A stretch of 20,835 nucleotides of DNA from JACDBD01 sp050743385 (GTDB lineage: Bacteria; Actinomycetota; Acidimicrobiia; IMCC26256; JACDBD01). Position 1 is the stretch's first letter. Every line of letters begins with the position of its first letter. Position numbers and translations under genes: made by a program. This document shows, one piece after another, positions 7,272 to 13,893 of this stretch. The DNA is taken from positions 1 through 20,835 of the forward strand of contig JBOGFJ010000184.1 of assembly GCA_050743385.1 (NCBI GenBank). Direction: 5' to 3'. The notes under the pieces were generated by a model that searched no databases, had not been told where the DNA came from, and saw nothing but the letters and a program-made list of their open reading frames with translations.

Positions 7272-7472
7272 TTGGCGACAGGCACCGTGAAGTGGTTCAA
7301 CGCGGAGAAGGGCTACGGCTTCATCTCCCGCGAGGATGGCCCCGACGTGTTCGTCCACTATTCGGCCATCAACATGCCCGGGTACCGGTCCCTCGAAGAG
7401 GGTCAAGCCGTCGAGTTCGACGTGGGCCCGGGCCGCAAGGGTGAAGAGGCGCAGAACGTCCGCGTCGTCTAG
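7272..7472 (+). CDS. cold-shock domain protein (CspA family)
   Basis: A 66-residue single-domain nucleic-acid-binding protein, acting as an RNA chaperone in the cytoplasm. It begins MATGTVKWFNAEKGYGF. RNP1 is KGYGFI (residues 13-18) and RNP2 is VFVHY (26-30), followed by SAINMPGYRSLEEGQAVEF. Length and motif order match CspA-type proteins. The start codon is TTG at 7272, supported by AAGGGAG about 7 nt upstream. No ATG is available in frame, so TTG initiation looks genuine and may limit translation. It is monocistronic: a probable promoter lies at 7196 and a GC hairpin at 7527-7544 follows. Confidence 0.96.
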   Translation: MATGTVKWFNAEKGYGFISREDGPDVFVHYSAINMPGYRSLEEGQAVEFDVGPGRKGEEAQNVRVV

Positions 7473-7526
7473 CCCGTCTGGTCGCGCTCGCTTCGCTCGC
7501 CACTCCCGCTCGGTCCTGGCGGTCCG

Positions 7527-7544
7527 GGGCCGGGGACCCGGCCC
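7527..7544. terminator. strong GC hairpin between convergent genes
   Basis: GGGCCGGG-GA-CCCGGCCC is a perfect 8-base inverted repeat about 55 nt after the cold-shock stop and about 33 nt beyond the stop of the convergent acetyltransferase. No T tract follows on either strand. It is well placed to act as a bidirectional terminator, as GC-only hairpins often do in actinobacteria. Confidence 0.6.
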
Positions 7545-7576
7545 TCGTCGTGCGATGGCAGCTCCTCCCGATGCGC

Positions 7577-8374
7577 TCAGCGCGACCCGCCCCACAGTGT
7601 GAATCGGGTCACCGGCAGATATCCCATCCGCTCGTACACCGGGCGACCGTCGTCGCTCGCGATGAGCATCGCCGGCACTGTCGGATCGGACAACGTCGCG
7701 CGCCATGTGACCGCCTCGCCGTAGCCGCGTCCCCGCCACTCGGGTCTGGTCGCGACCAACTCGACGTGCTGGAGGCGCGCGCCCACGTGTGCCGACGCGG
7801 TCGTGACAGGCTCGTCACCGCGATAGCCGACGAAGATGCGATAGTCGTCGAGCGCGAGCGCACCCGTCCCGAATGTGGGCCCCTCGCCGAGGTCGGGAAG
7901 CGGGAACCCGAGGATCACGGCGCGGTCGAAGTCGGCAAGCCCCTGCGGGTCGGCGACCTCCTCGATGCGAAGCCCGGTCGGCGCGGGCCGGGGGGCGCCT
8001 CCGGCTGGTCGCAGCATGAACGGTGGATGGCCGACGAGCTCGAACCCACGGGCCCGGAGATCGGGCATCGGCCAGGCGTTGAACCACACGTACCCGCTCC
8101 CGGTGCCGGCGCCGAAGAACCTCGCCACCCGGTCCACGAGGTCGTCGATGTCGGTGGCATCGGGCGGTTGCAGCGACAGCGCGCTGTTCAGGAACATGCT
8201 CGACGACCCCAGATCGGAGAGCACCACGTCGTCATGGCGTTCTGCTCGTCCGCCGCACTGGCGCGCGAGATCCTCCAGCCATTGCGCCCACATGGTCAGG
8301 TAGTCACGCAGCACGGTGTCCCCGGCCGGCGTGGTCGGCTCCCATCCGGTCCCGAGTGGCTGCTCGACCGCCAT
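7577..8374 (-). CDS. GNAT family N-acetyltransferase
   Basis: A 265-residue protein starting at ATG 8374. The C-terminal half carries the acetyl-CoA-binding motif A, VELVATRPEWRGRGYGEAVTWRA, with the R/Q-x-x-G-x-G/A signature as RGRGYG, then PAMLIASDDGRPVYERMGYLPVTRF, which is the usual GNAT ending. The N-terminal half (residues 1-130, including YVWFNAWPMPDLRARGFE) looks like a degenerate first GNAT-like fold, so this may be a tandem-domain acetyltransferase. The acceptor substrate is unknown. The start lies 2 nt after the aldehyde dehydrogenase stop, so it is the last gene of the HAD-ALDH-GNAT operon. Longer frames upstream are shadows of the dehydrogenase gene. Confidence 0.88.
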   Translation of the reverse strand: MAVEQPLGTGWEPTTPAGDTVLRDYLTMWAQWLEDLARQCGGRAERHDDVVLSDLGSSSMFLNSALSLQPPDATDIDDLVDRVARFFGAGTGSGYVWFNAWPMPDLRARGFELVGHPPFMLRPAGGAPRPAPTGLRIEEVADPQGLADFDRAVILGFPLPDLGEGPTFGTGALALDDYRIFVGYRGDEPVTTASAHVGARLQHVELVATRPEWRGRGYGEAVTWRATLSDPTVPAMLIASDDGRPVYERMGYLPVTRFTLWGGSR

Positions 8375-8376
8375 CG

Positions 8377-9771
8377 CTAGAGAAGGCGGCGCAGCCAGCG
8401 CTCCTTGCGCCGGCTGTACGGCGGATAGGCGAGGCGCGGATCGATACGAGTCGACTTCGCCAGCACGGCTTTGCGGTGACTGAACGTCTCGAAGCCGGCG
8501 CGGCCGTGGTATGCGCCCATGCCGCTCCCACCGACACCGCCGAACGGCAGGTCGGGCACCGCGGTCTGGAGCACGGTTGCGTTGACGCCGACGCCGCCCG
8601 ACGTCGTACCGGTCAGCACGCGCTCCCGCACCGCGTCCGATCCGGAGAACAAGTACAGGGCCAACGCATGCGCGCGCGTGTTGACGAACCCGACCGCTTC
8701 GTCGACGTCGCTCACGGGGATGATCGGAAGGAGGGGCCCGAAGATCTCGTCTGCCATCACGGGCGCATCGGCGGCGACGTCGTCGAGCACGGTCGGTGCG
8801 ATGTAGCGCTGCTCGGGGTCGGTCTGGCCACCGACCGCGGGCGTGCCGTCGGCGAGGAGCTCCGCAAGCCGACGGAAGTGGCGCTCGTTGACGATGCGGG
8901 CGTAGTCGGGGCTGCTCTTCGGATCGTCCCCGTAGAACTCTGTGATCGACCGGGCGATCCCTTCGACCAGAGGGGCGTGCACGCGGCGTGCCACGAGGAG
9001 GTAGTCGGGTGCAACGCAGGTCTGGCCCGCATTCAGGAACTTGCCCCAGGTGATGCGTCGGGCGGCGATGTCGAGGTCGGCGTCTTCGGCGACGATCACC
9101 GGGCTCTTGCCACCGAGCTCGAGCGTGACGGGGGTGAGGTGCTTCGCCGCCGCTTCCATCACCACTTGTCCGACGCGCGCGTTGCCGGTGTAGAAGACGT
9201 GGTCGAAGCGTTGCGCGAGGAGCGCCTCGGTCTCGGTGGCACCGCCCTCGACGATCGCGACGCATTCGGGATCGAGGTACTGGGGGACGAGCCGGGCCAG
9301 CGTCGCCGAGGTGTGGGCCGACACCTCCGACGGTTTGCCGAGCACGCAGTTGCCGGCCGCGATCGCGCCCATCATCGGGAGCAACACCAAGTGCACGGGG
9401 TAGTTCCACGGCGCGATGACGAGCACCACCCCGAGCGGCTCGCGGTAGACACGTGCGCGCCCGGGACGCTGAACGAGGGGGAGGCGGACCTTCTCGGGCT
9501 TGCTCCAGCGCTTCAGCCTGCGAAGCGCATGGTCGATCTCGCTCACGACGACGCCGAGATCGGTTGCCCACGCTTCGACCCGGGGTTTGCCGAGGTCGGC
9601 CGCGAGCGCGGCGACGAGCTCCTCCTCGTGCTCCACCAGCAGGGCCCGGAGGCGCCGGAGTTGCTGTTGGCGCCATGCCAGTGGCCGCGTCTGGCCGGAG
9701 TCGAATCGGGCGCGCAACCGGTCGACGACGACGGCGGCGGAGGACGTGGTGTCGGCCGACATGGTCTGCAT
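8377..9771 (-). CDS. aldehyde dehydrogenase (ALDH family 3-like)
   Basis: A 464-residue NAD(P)-dependent enzyme oxidising aldehydes to acids. Motifs: APWNYP (Asn123, oxyanion), GNCVLGKPSE, FYTGNARVGQ, LELGGKSP with general-base Glu218, and AGQTCVAPDY with nucleophile Cys252. The Glu-to-Cys spacing of 34 residues and the short length without an N-terminal extension fit ALDH3-type (fatty or coniferyl aldehyde) enzymes. ATG 9771 is preferred: AGGGAAGGG lies upstream and a TAGCGT box further up. A GTG at 9873 overlaps the HAD stop as GTGA and would allow coupling, but it adds 34 low-complexity Ser/Gly/Pro residues with no family support. It is followed by GNAT 2 nt downstream. Confidence 0.94.
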   Translation of the reverse strand: MQTMSADTTSSAAVVVDRLRARFDSGQTRPLAWRQQQLRRLRALLVEHEEELVAALAADLGKPRVEAWATDLGVVVSEIDHALRRLKRWSKPEKVRLPLVQRPGRARVYREPLGVVLVIAPWNYPVHLVLLPMMGAIAAGNCVLGKPSEVSAHTSATLARLVPQYLDPECVAIVEGGATETEALLAQRFDHVFYTGNARVGQVVMEAAAKHLTPVTLELGGKSPVIVAEDADLDIAARRITWGKFLNAGQTCVAPDYLLVARRVHAPLVEGIARSITEFYGDDPKSSPDYARIVNERHFRRLAELLADGTPAVGGQTDPEQRYIAPTVLDDVAADAPVMADEIFGPLLPIIPVSDVDEAVGFVNTRAHALALYLFSGSDAVRERVLTGTTSGGVGVNATVLQTAVPDLPFGGVGGSGMGAYHGRAGFETFSHRKAVLAKSTRIDPRLAYPPYSRRKERWLRRLL

Positions 9772-9800
9772 GGCTGCCCTTCCCTGTGCGGACGAACCGG

Positions 9801-9806
9801 ACGCTA
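9801..9806 (-). promoter_or_regulatory. possible internal -10 box (TAGCGT) ahead of the aldehyde dehydrogenase
   Basis: The minus-strand hexamer TAGCGT lies 30-35 nt upstream of ATG 9771 and before the AGGGAAGGG ribosome binding site. It would allow the dehydrogenase to be made independently of the HAD gene and supports the shorter start. No -35 is evident. Confidence 0.35.
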
Positions 9807-9869
9807 TTCGACCCCCGCCCGGTGCGCCCGGGACGCTCGAGGAGCTGCCATTCACCGACGAGGGGAACG

Positions 9870-10571
9870 TCACACGAGCTCGAGCACGCCGCGGAGGTCG
9901 CGGAGCACGGCCACCGCACCGGCGCCGCCTTCGCGAGGCGCGCCCGGGTCGGGCCAGTGCTCATCTCGGGACAGATACGCAGGCGTCATCCCGACTGCTC
10001 GGGGACCCTCGACGTCGGGGCCCCAGGTGTCGCCGACGAACAGGGTGTCGTCTGCGCTGACACCAACCTTGTCGAGGGTGTGACGAAAAATGCGGGGATG
10101 GGGCTTGCGAGCGCCTGCCCACGCCGACGACACCTGGGCGTCGACGAGCTCGCTCAGGCCGGCCTCGTCGACCGCCTCGGCGAGGTCCCAGTCCCAGTTG
10201 GAGCAGATGGCGAGCCGCAACCCTCGCGTCCGCAACTCGCGCAGCGTGTCGGGTACTTCCGGGTACGCCTCCAGCACGCGCTGTGACGAACCCGCGCGCA
10301 ACTTCTCGAGGATCATCTCGTACTCGCCGGGGTGCACATCGGTTTCTGCCAGCATCGCCAGCAGCCGTTCCTGTTGCCACCTGACATAGTGATCGCGACT
10401 CTGTGAGTGTTCGACGTGCTCGATGCCGTCGACGCCCTCGTTCCACCAACGATGTAACGCTTCCTGCGGCAATTCGTAGCCGTGCTCGGCCAGCACGTCG
10501 TCGATCGACACCCAGTGCGTAGCGCGCGCGAGGGTGCCGTAGAAGTCGAGGAGAACGGCGCTCGACGACAC
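9870..10571 (-). CDS. HAD-superfamily hydrolase (phosphatase-like)
   Basis: A 233-residue protein from GTG 10571. All four HAD motifs are visible. Motif I is LLDFYGTLA, where the second Asp of DxD is Tyr (DFYGT), a variant seen in 2-haloacid dehalogenase and some phosphatase subgroups. Motif II is ICSNWDWDL (Ser). Motif III is ARKPHPRIF (Lys). Motif IV is FVGDTWGPDVEGPRAVGM (Asp...Asp). An alpha-helical cap lies between motifs I and II (residues about 15-95, rich in Trp and His). Because the second motif I Asp, normally the acid/base of phosphatases, is missing, a dehalogenase-like or different chemistry is possible. No good ribosome binding site precedes it. It is divergent from the PEBP lipoprotein, 37 nt away. 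Confidence 0.9.
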   Translation of the reverse strand: MSSSAVLLDFYGTLARATHWVSIDDVLAEHGYELPQEALHRWWNEGVDGIEHVEHSQSRDHYVRWQQERLLAMLAETDVHPGEYEMILEKLRAGSSQRVLEAYPEVPDTLRELRTRGLRLAICSNWDWDLAEAVDEAGLSELVDAQVSSAWAGARKPHPRIFRHTLDKVGVSADDTLFVGDTWGPDVEGPRAVGMTPAYLSRDEHWPDPGAPREGGAGAVAVLRDLRGVLELV

Positions 10572-10596
10572 GCTGACATGGTGGCACGCGGCGGGG

Positions 10597-10602
10597 TACG
10601 GT
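10597..10602 (+). promoter_or_regulatory. putative -10 box (TACGGT) of a leaderless lipoprotein transcript
   Basis: TACGGT fits TAnnnT and ends exactly 6 nt before GTG 10609. With no Shine-Dalgarno sequence, this is the classic spacing for an actinobacterial leaderless mRNA and fixes the start codon. Confidence 0.55.
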
Positions 10603-10608
10603 CTCCGC

Positions 10609-11181
10609 GTGGGTCGAGTCGGGGTAGGGCTGGCCGTGCTCGCGATGTTGGTCGCCGCGTGCGGTGGCGACGGTGACGACAGCGCTCCCGCACCGTCGCG
10701 CACGCCGGCCGAGTCGACCGCGGGTGCCGACGCATCGTTCTCGCTGACAAGCCCCGCGTTCGGCGACGGTGACGCGATGCCGGAGCAGTTCACTTGCGAC
10801 GGCGCCAATGCGTCGCCGCCGTTGGAGTGGTCGGGCGTTCCGGTCGACACCCGGGAGCTGGCACTGACCGTCGACGATCCTGACGCGCCCGGCGGAACGT
10901 TCGTGCACTGGGTGGCATGGGGCATCGACCCGGCGGCAGCAGGGCTGACCCAGGGAAGCGTCCCGCCCGGCATGGTGCAGGGCGCGAACGGCGCCGGCGA
11001 GACCGCGTACGCCGGACCGTGCCCGCCCGGCGGGCCGGCACACCGGTACGTCTTCACGCTCTACGCACTCTCGGCGCCGGTACCGCTGGCGCCGGGTGCC
11101 GACGAGACAGAGCTCCTCGCCGCGATCGCGGGGATCGAGCTTGCCGAGGCGCAGCTCACCGGCACCTACGGCCGCGCCTGA
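10609..11181 (+). CDS. YbhB/YbcL-type PEBP family lipoprotein
   Basis: A 190-residue protein. A lipoprotein signal peptide is clear: short N-terminus with Arg3, hydrophobic GVGLAVLAMLVAAC, lipobox VAAC with Cys18. After cleavage, a Ser/Pro/Asp-rich linker (about 19-42) leads to the phosphatidylethanolamine-binding-protein fold: FTCDGANASPPLEWSG, the ligand-pocket block DDPDAPGGTFVHWVAWG, and GPCPPGGPAHRYVFTLYAL. These are the two hallmark PEBP segments. It is predicted to be anchored on the outer face of the membrane; the ligand is unknown. It is transcribed divergently from the HAD gene from its own promoter and converges on the crotonase operon. Confidence 0.95.
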   Translation: MGRVGVGLAVLAMLVAACGGDGDDSAPAPSRTPAESTAGADASFSLTSPAFGDGDAMPEQFTCDGANASPPLEWSGVPVDTRELALTVDDPDAPGGTFVHWVAWGIDPAAAGLTQGSVPPGMVQGANGAGETAYAGPCPPGGPAHRYVFTLYALSAPVPLAPGADETELLAAIAGIELAEAQLTGTYGRA

Positions 11182-11193
11182 CTCCCGGGTGCC

Positions 11194-11235
11194 TCAGCGC
11201 TCGTCGGTGTCGTCGTCGGGCGCGCCGATGCTCAT
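11194..11235 (-). CDS. possible 13-residue ORF coupled to the crotonase gene
   Basis: MSIGAPDDDTDER is encoded from ATG 11235, which overlaps the crotonase TGA as ATGA. AGGAGG lies about 8 nt upstream, inside the crotonase C-terminal codons. Every codon ends in G or C. This is more support than most chance ORFs have, but the peptide is very short and acidic, and the AGGAGG may simply reflect the Gln-Glu-Gly codons. No family is recognised. Confidence 0.2.
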   Translation of the reverse strand: MSIGAPDDDTDER

Positions 11236-12071
11236 CGCCCGCCCTCCTGGCCGCCGCGCTCGATGAGCGCGCCGAGATCGAGCTCACCTTTCCGGGTCTG
11301 CGCCCCGAGCGCCAGCGCACCGTCCATGCGGGCGTCGAGGGCGGGGTCGGCCAGCGTCCGGTTGAACTGGTACGCCTCTTCGATCAGGCCGGCGGTGTTG
11401 GCCGGGCTGGCGGCGTCGACCGCGAGCTTTGCGCGGCGCACGGCGTCGGGCGGGAACGCGGCGATGCGGCGAGCGAGCCGCTCCACGAACGGGCCGAGCT
11501 CGTCGGGCGGGAACGCGCGGTCGACCCATCCGTAGCGCTCGGCTGTGTCGGCATCGAAATCGGCGCACCCGAGCACGATCTCGAGTGCCCGCCCCCGGCC
11601 GACGAGGTGCGGCAGGCGCTGCGTACCGCCGCCACCGGGGATGATGCCAACCGATACCTCGGGCTGGCTCAAGACGGCCCGGCCCCGTGCCGCGAAGCGG
11701 GCGTCGAGCGAGAGCACGAGCTCGCTGCCACCGCCGCGGGCCCGTCCCTCGATCTGGGCGATCGTCATCTGCGGAAGCGTGCGCCACCGCTCCATGAACT
11801 GATGGATGACGGCCAGCTCCGTCCCCCGCTCTGTGACATCGCGGGGGAGTCCCTGGATCAGCCGGAGGTCGGCGTGGGCGATGAAGAACTCGGGGTCCGC
11901 GCTGCGGACGATGACCACGCGCACGGTGCCGTCATCCGCAAGCAGGTTCGCCACGCTCCAGAGATCGCCGATCATCGTGGCGTCGAGCAGGTTCACGGGC
12001 GGGTGGTCGAGCGTGACGTACGCGACCCCGGCATCGACGTCGAACCGCAGCGCTTCGTAGTCGGCGGACAC
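11232..12071 (-). CDS. enoyl-CoA hydratase/isomerase family (crotonase fold)
   Basis: A 279-residue protein from GTG 12071. Crotonases hydrate or isomerise enoyl-CoA esters in the cytoplasm. The oxyanion-hole segment is FFIAHADLRL: the common AGxDL is replaced by AHADL. The second block, RARGGGSELVLSLDARFAA, has Glu117 at the first hydratase glutamate, and SQPEVSVGIIPGGGGTQRL has Glu138 at the second. Both acid/base residues of true hydratases are therefore present. The C-terminal helices (EEAYQFNRTLADPALDARM) are of usual length. The start lies one base after the stop of a small CxxC ORF, so translation may be coupled. It is downstream of the GMC oxidoreductase in a long minus-strand operon. 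Confidence 0.93.
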   Translation of the reverse strand: MSADYEALRFDVDAGVAYVTLDHPPVNLLDATMIGDLWSVANLLADDGTVRVVIVRSADPEFFIAHADLRLIQGLPRDVTERGTELAVIHQFMERWRTLPQMTIAQIEGRARGGGSELVLSLDARFAARGRAVLSQPEVSVGIIPGGGGTQRLPHLVGRGRALEIVLGCADFDADTAERYGWVDRAFPPDELGPFVERLARRIAAFPPDAVRRAKLAVDAASPANTAGLIEEAYQFNRTLADPALDARMDGALALGAQTRKGELDLGALIERGGQEGGR

Positions 12072-12072
12072 G

Positions 12073-12144
12073 TCAGCCCCGTACCAGCTCGTGGTCGGTG
12101 AACCGGATCATGGAGCACTCGAGGCAGAACACGACGTCGATCAT
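12073..12144 (-). CDS. candidate 23-residue CxxC microprotein
   Basis: A 24-codon ORF lies in the 106-nt gap between the GMC and crotonase genes, on their strand. It reads MIDVVFCLECSMIRFTDHEL followed by VRG. Its stop TGA is one base before the crotonase GTG, and its start is 33 nt after the GMC stop. The make-up (hydrophobic Val/Phe/Leu/Ile, CLEC, acidic residues) is unlike the Arg/Pro/Ala-rich shadows typical of this GC-rich DNA, and nearly all codons end in G or C. CxxC could bind a metal or form a disulfide with a partner; it could also be a leader that couples translation of the crotonase. No family is recognised and no clear ribosome binding site is visible. Confidence 0.4.
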   Translation of the reverse strand: MIDVVFCLECSMIRFTDHELVRG

Positions 12145-12177
12145 GCGCGCAGCATGCCAGGCGGGCGCACCCGGTGC

Positions 12178-13893
12178 TCAAGCTCGTGGCGGTCGCTCCG
12201 AGCGCAGCGGTTCGAGACCGGCCAGCTCCCGGGACGCGCGGATTGTCAGCGCGACCAGCGTGAGCGTGGGGCCGTACCCGGCCGACGTGGGAAACACGGA
12301 CGAGTCGGTGCAGACCATGTTCTCGACGTCGTGGAAGCGGCTCCACCGGTCGACGACGCTCGCGTGCGGGTCGTCGCCCATCCGGCATGTCCCCATGACG
12401 TGACGTGACACCGGCGCGAGCCCGAGTGCGCCGCCGCCGCCGTCGCCGTCGCCGTCGCCCTCGACCGGCGGCGAAGTGGTCGTGATCGTCCACTCCGCGC
12501 CCGCCTCCGTCAGGATGGCCTCCAGCCGGGGCGCCACGTAGGTCGAGCAGGCGACCTCGTGGCGGTGGGGGGCGTAGGTCACGCGGCCGGCGGGGAAACC
12601 CCACACGTCGCGTACCGCGGGGTCGAGGTCGACCCGGTTGGCGGTCTGGGGAAGATCCTCGCCCTGCACCGTGAATACCCACAGGCGGTCGCGGAGCGAC
12701 GACTCCAGCATGAGCTGCGAGTGGAGCTCGCCCGGCGGGAGATGCACCGCTTCCATGAGCGGGCCCGCGGCCCCGCCGTGCTCGACGATCCCCGCCCGGA
12801 AATAGGGGAGGCCGGCCTCTCGAGCGGCGGCGCGGCTGTCATCGGTCACGAGCATGTGGTCGTCGTGGAGGTGGGTCACCGCACGGCCACGATGGCCGTG
12901 CAGCCGGAACGGGAACGATCCGACCACCAAGGTCTGGAAATGGAACATCAGGTACCGGCCGACGAGGCCCGACGAGTTGCCGACGCCGCATCGAAGGAGC
13001 AGCCGGGGTGTCTCGAACGCGCCCGCGGCCAACACGACATGGTCGGCCGACACCTCCCGTGTGCCTCCGTCGGCGTCGACGTAGCGCACCCCGCGCGCTC
13101 GGCGACCGCTGCCGTCGAGCACGATCTCGCTCACGTGCGCCTCCGGCCGGACGTCGCAGCGTCCGGTGCGCAGCGCGTGGCGGAGGGGCGCCACGGGGTC
13201 GCCTTTGGCATCGACCGGGCAGCCGAAGAACCCGCAGAAGCCGCAGTTGTTGCAGGCCGGGCGCCCGTCGTAGGGCACGCTGTTGACGCCGGTGGGGGCA
13301 CGGTACGGGTGGTAGCCGAGCCTCCCGGCCGCTTCGCTCGACAGGATCGCGCCGTACATGTCCGGTCCCGGGGGCATCGGATACGGCCCGGAGCGCCACG
13401 CCGCGAACGGGTTGGCGTCGGCCTCACCGGCCACGCCGACGACGCGTTCCGCCTCGGCGTAGTAGGGCTCGAGCTCGTCGTAGTCGAGTGGCCAGTCGAC
13501 GATGTCGGCGCCGTCGATGGGTCCGAGCTCGGAGCGGGCGCGGAAGTCGACTTCGCGAAAGCGCGGCAGCTTCCCGTCGGCGTGGAACCCGCCGCCGCCG
13601 ACCCCCGACGGGAGGTTGTTCACGTCGCCGGTGAGCACGCGGTCACCGTCGGCCTCGGTACGCCGGAACGTGCGCGGTTCGAGGAAGGGGTCGGGCCCGA
13701 GGAAGTGGCGGAACATGAACTTGAGCTCGTCGTTCGAGAGCTCACCAGTAGGCCCGAACGGGGGGTCGAGAGACAGCAGGTGGTTGCGGCCCTTCTCGAG
13801 GATGAGCACCGACCAGCCGGCCTCGGTGAGTACGTGCGCCGCGGTGGCACCACCCGGGCCGCTGCCGACGATCACCGCGTCGCAGTCAGTCAC
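12178..13893 (-). CDS. GMC-family FAD oxidoreductase, Cys-rich (gluconate/glucose dehydrogenase alpha-like)
   Basis: A 571-residue flavoprotein from GTG 13893, likely oxidising an alcohol or sugar-type hydroxyl. The FAD-binding Rossmann motif is G10-S-G12-P-G-G15, followed by LILEKGR. A cysteine cluster, C214xxC217xxC220xxxxC225 (ACNNCGFCGFFGC), resembles the iron-sulfur-binding region of FAD-glucose and fructose dehydrogenase alpha subunits. The C-terminus has the catalytic His498 in SRHVMGTCRMG, but the usual NPT motif, where Asn is the second catalytic residue, reads YGPT (Gly541). There is no signal peptide. A Gly/Asp-rich repeat lies just before His498. The start overlaps the small-subunit gene by 8 nt, matching the two-subunit arrangement of these dehydrogenases. 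No cytochrome subunit is in the window. The start was chosen to put the FAD motif at the N-terminus. Confidence 0.93.
   Translation of the reverse strand: MTDCDAVIVGSGPGGATAAHVLTEAGWSVLILEKGRNHLLSLDPPFGPTGELSNDELKFMFRHFLGPDPFLEPRTFRRTEADGDRVLTGDVNNLPSGVGGGGFHADGKLPRFREVDFRARSELGPIDGADIVDWPLDYDELEPYYAEAERVVGVAGEADANPFAAWRSGPYPMPPGPDMYGAILSSEAAGRLGYHPYRAPTGVNSVPYDGRPACNNCGFCGFFGCPVDAKGDPVAPLRHALRTGRCDVRPEAHVSEIVLDGSGRRARGVRYVDADGGTREVSADHVVLAAGAFETPRLLLRCGVGNSSGLVGRYLMFHFQTLVVGSFPFRLHGHRGRAVTHLHDDHMLVTDDSRAAAREAGLPYFRAGIVEHGGAAGPLMEAVHLPPGELHSQLMLESSLRDRLWVFTVQGEDLPQTANRVDLDPAVRDVWGFPAGRVTYAPHRHEVACSTYVAPRLEAILTEAGAEWTITTTSPPVEGDGDGDGGGGALGLAPVSRHVMGTCRMGDDPHASVVDRWSRFHDVENMVCTDSSVFPTSAGYGPTLTLVALTIRASRELAGLEPLRSERPPRA
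12431..12461 (-). repeat. GC-rich trinucleotide/hexanucleotide tract inside the GMC gene
   Basis: Tandem CCG and GCCGTC units encode a run of alternating Gly and Asp (GDGDGDGGGG) about 14 residues before the catalytic His498. It is probably a flexible surface loop. Such tracts can slip in length during replication in units of whole codons. Confidence 0.55.

Noticed and set aside
9771..9873. Longer aldehyde dehydrogenase start at GTG 9873
   Set aside because: It overlaps the HAD stop as GTGA but adds only low-complexity residues. ATG 9771 has its own ribosome binding site and the usual N-terminus.
7577..9964. 795-codon minus-strand frame joining GNAT to an upstream extension
   Set aside because: Only the last 265 codons are real (GNAT). 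The upstream part is a different-frame shadow of the aldehyde dehydrogenase gene.
8356..10083. 575-codon plus-strand open frame
   Set aside because: It is antisense to the aldehyde dehydrogenase and HAD genes and has no domain-like sequence.
11182..11231. Hairpin terminator between the convergent PEBP and crotonase genes
   Set aside because: Only a short CTGA/TCAG pairing around a CCCGGG core is present, too weak to call.
12073..13893. Mycofactocin-type system (MftG-like GMC plus short peptide)
   Set aside because: The 23-residue ORF does not end in the Val-Tyr core expected for MftA, and no radical SAM, MftB or glycosyltransferase gene is present in the window.
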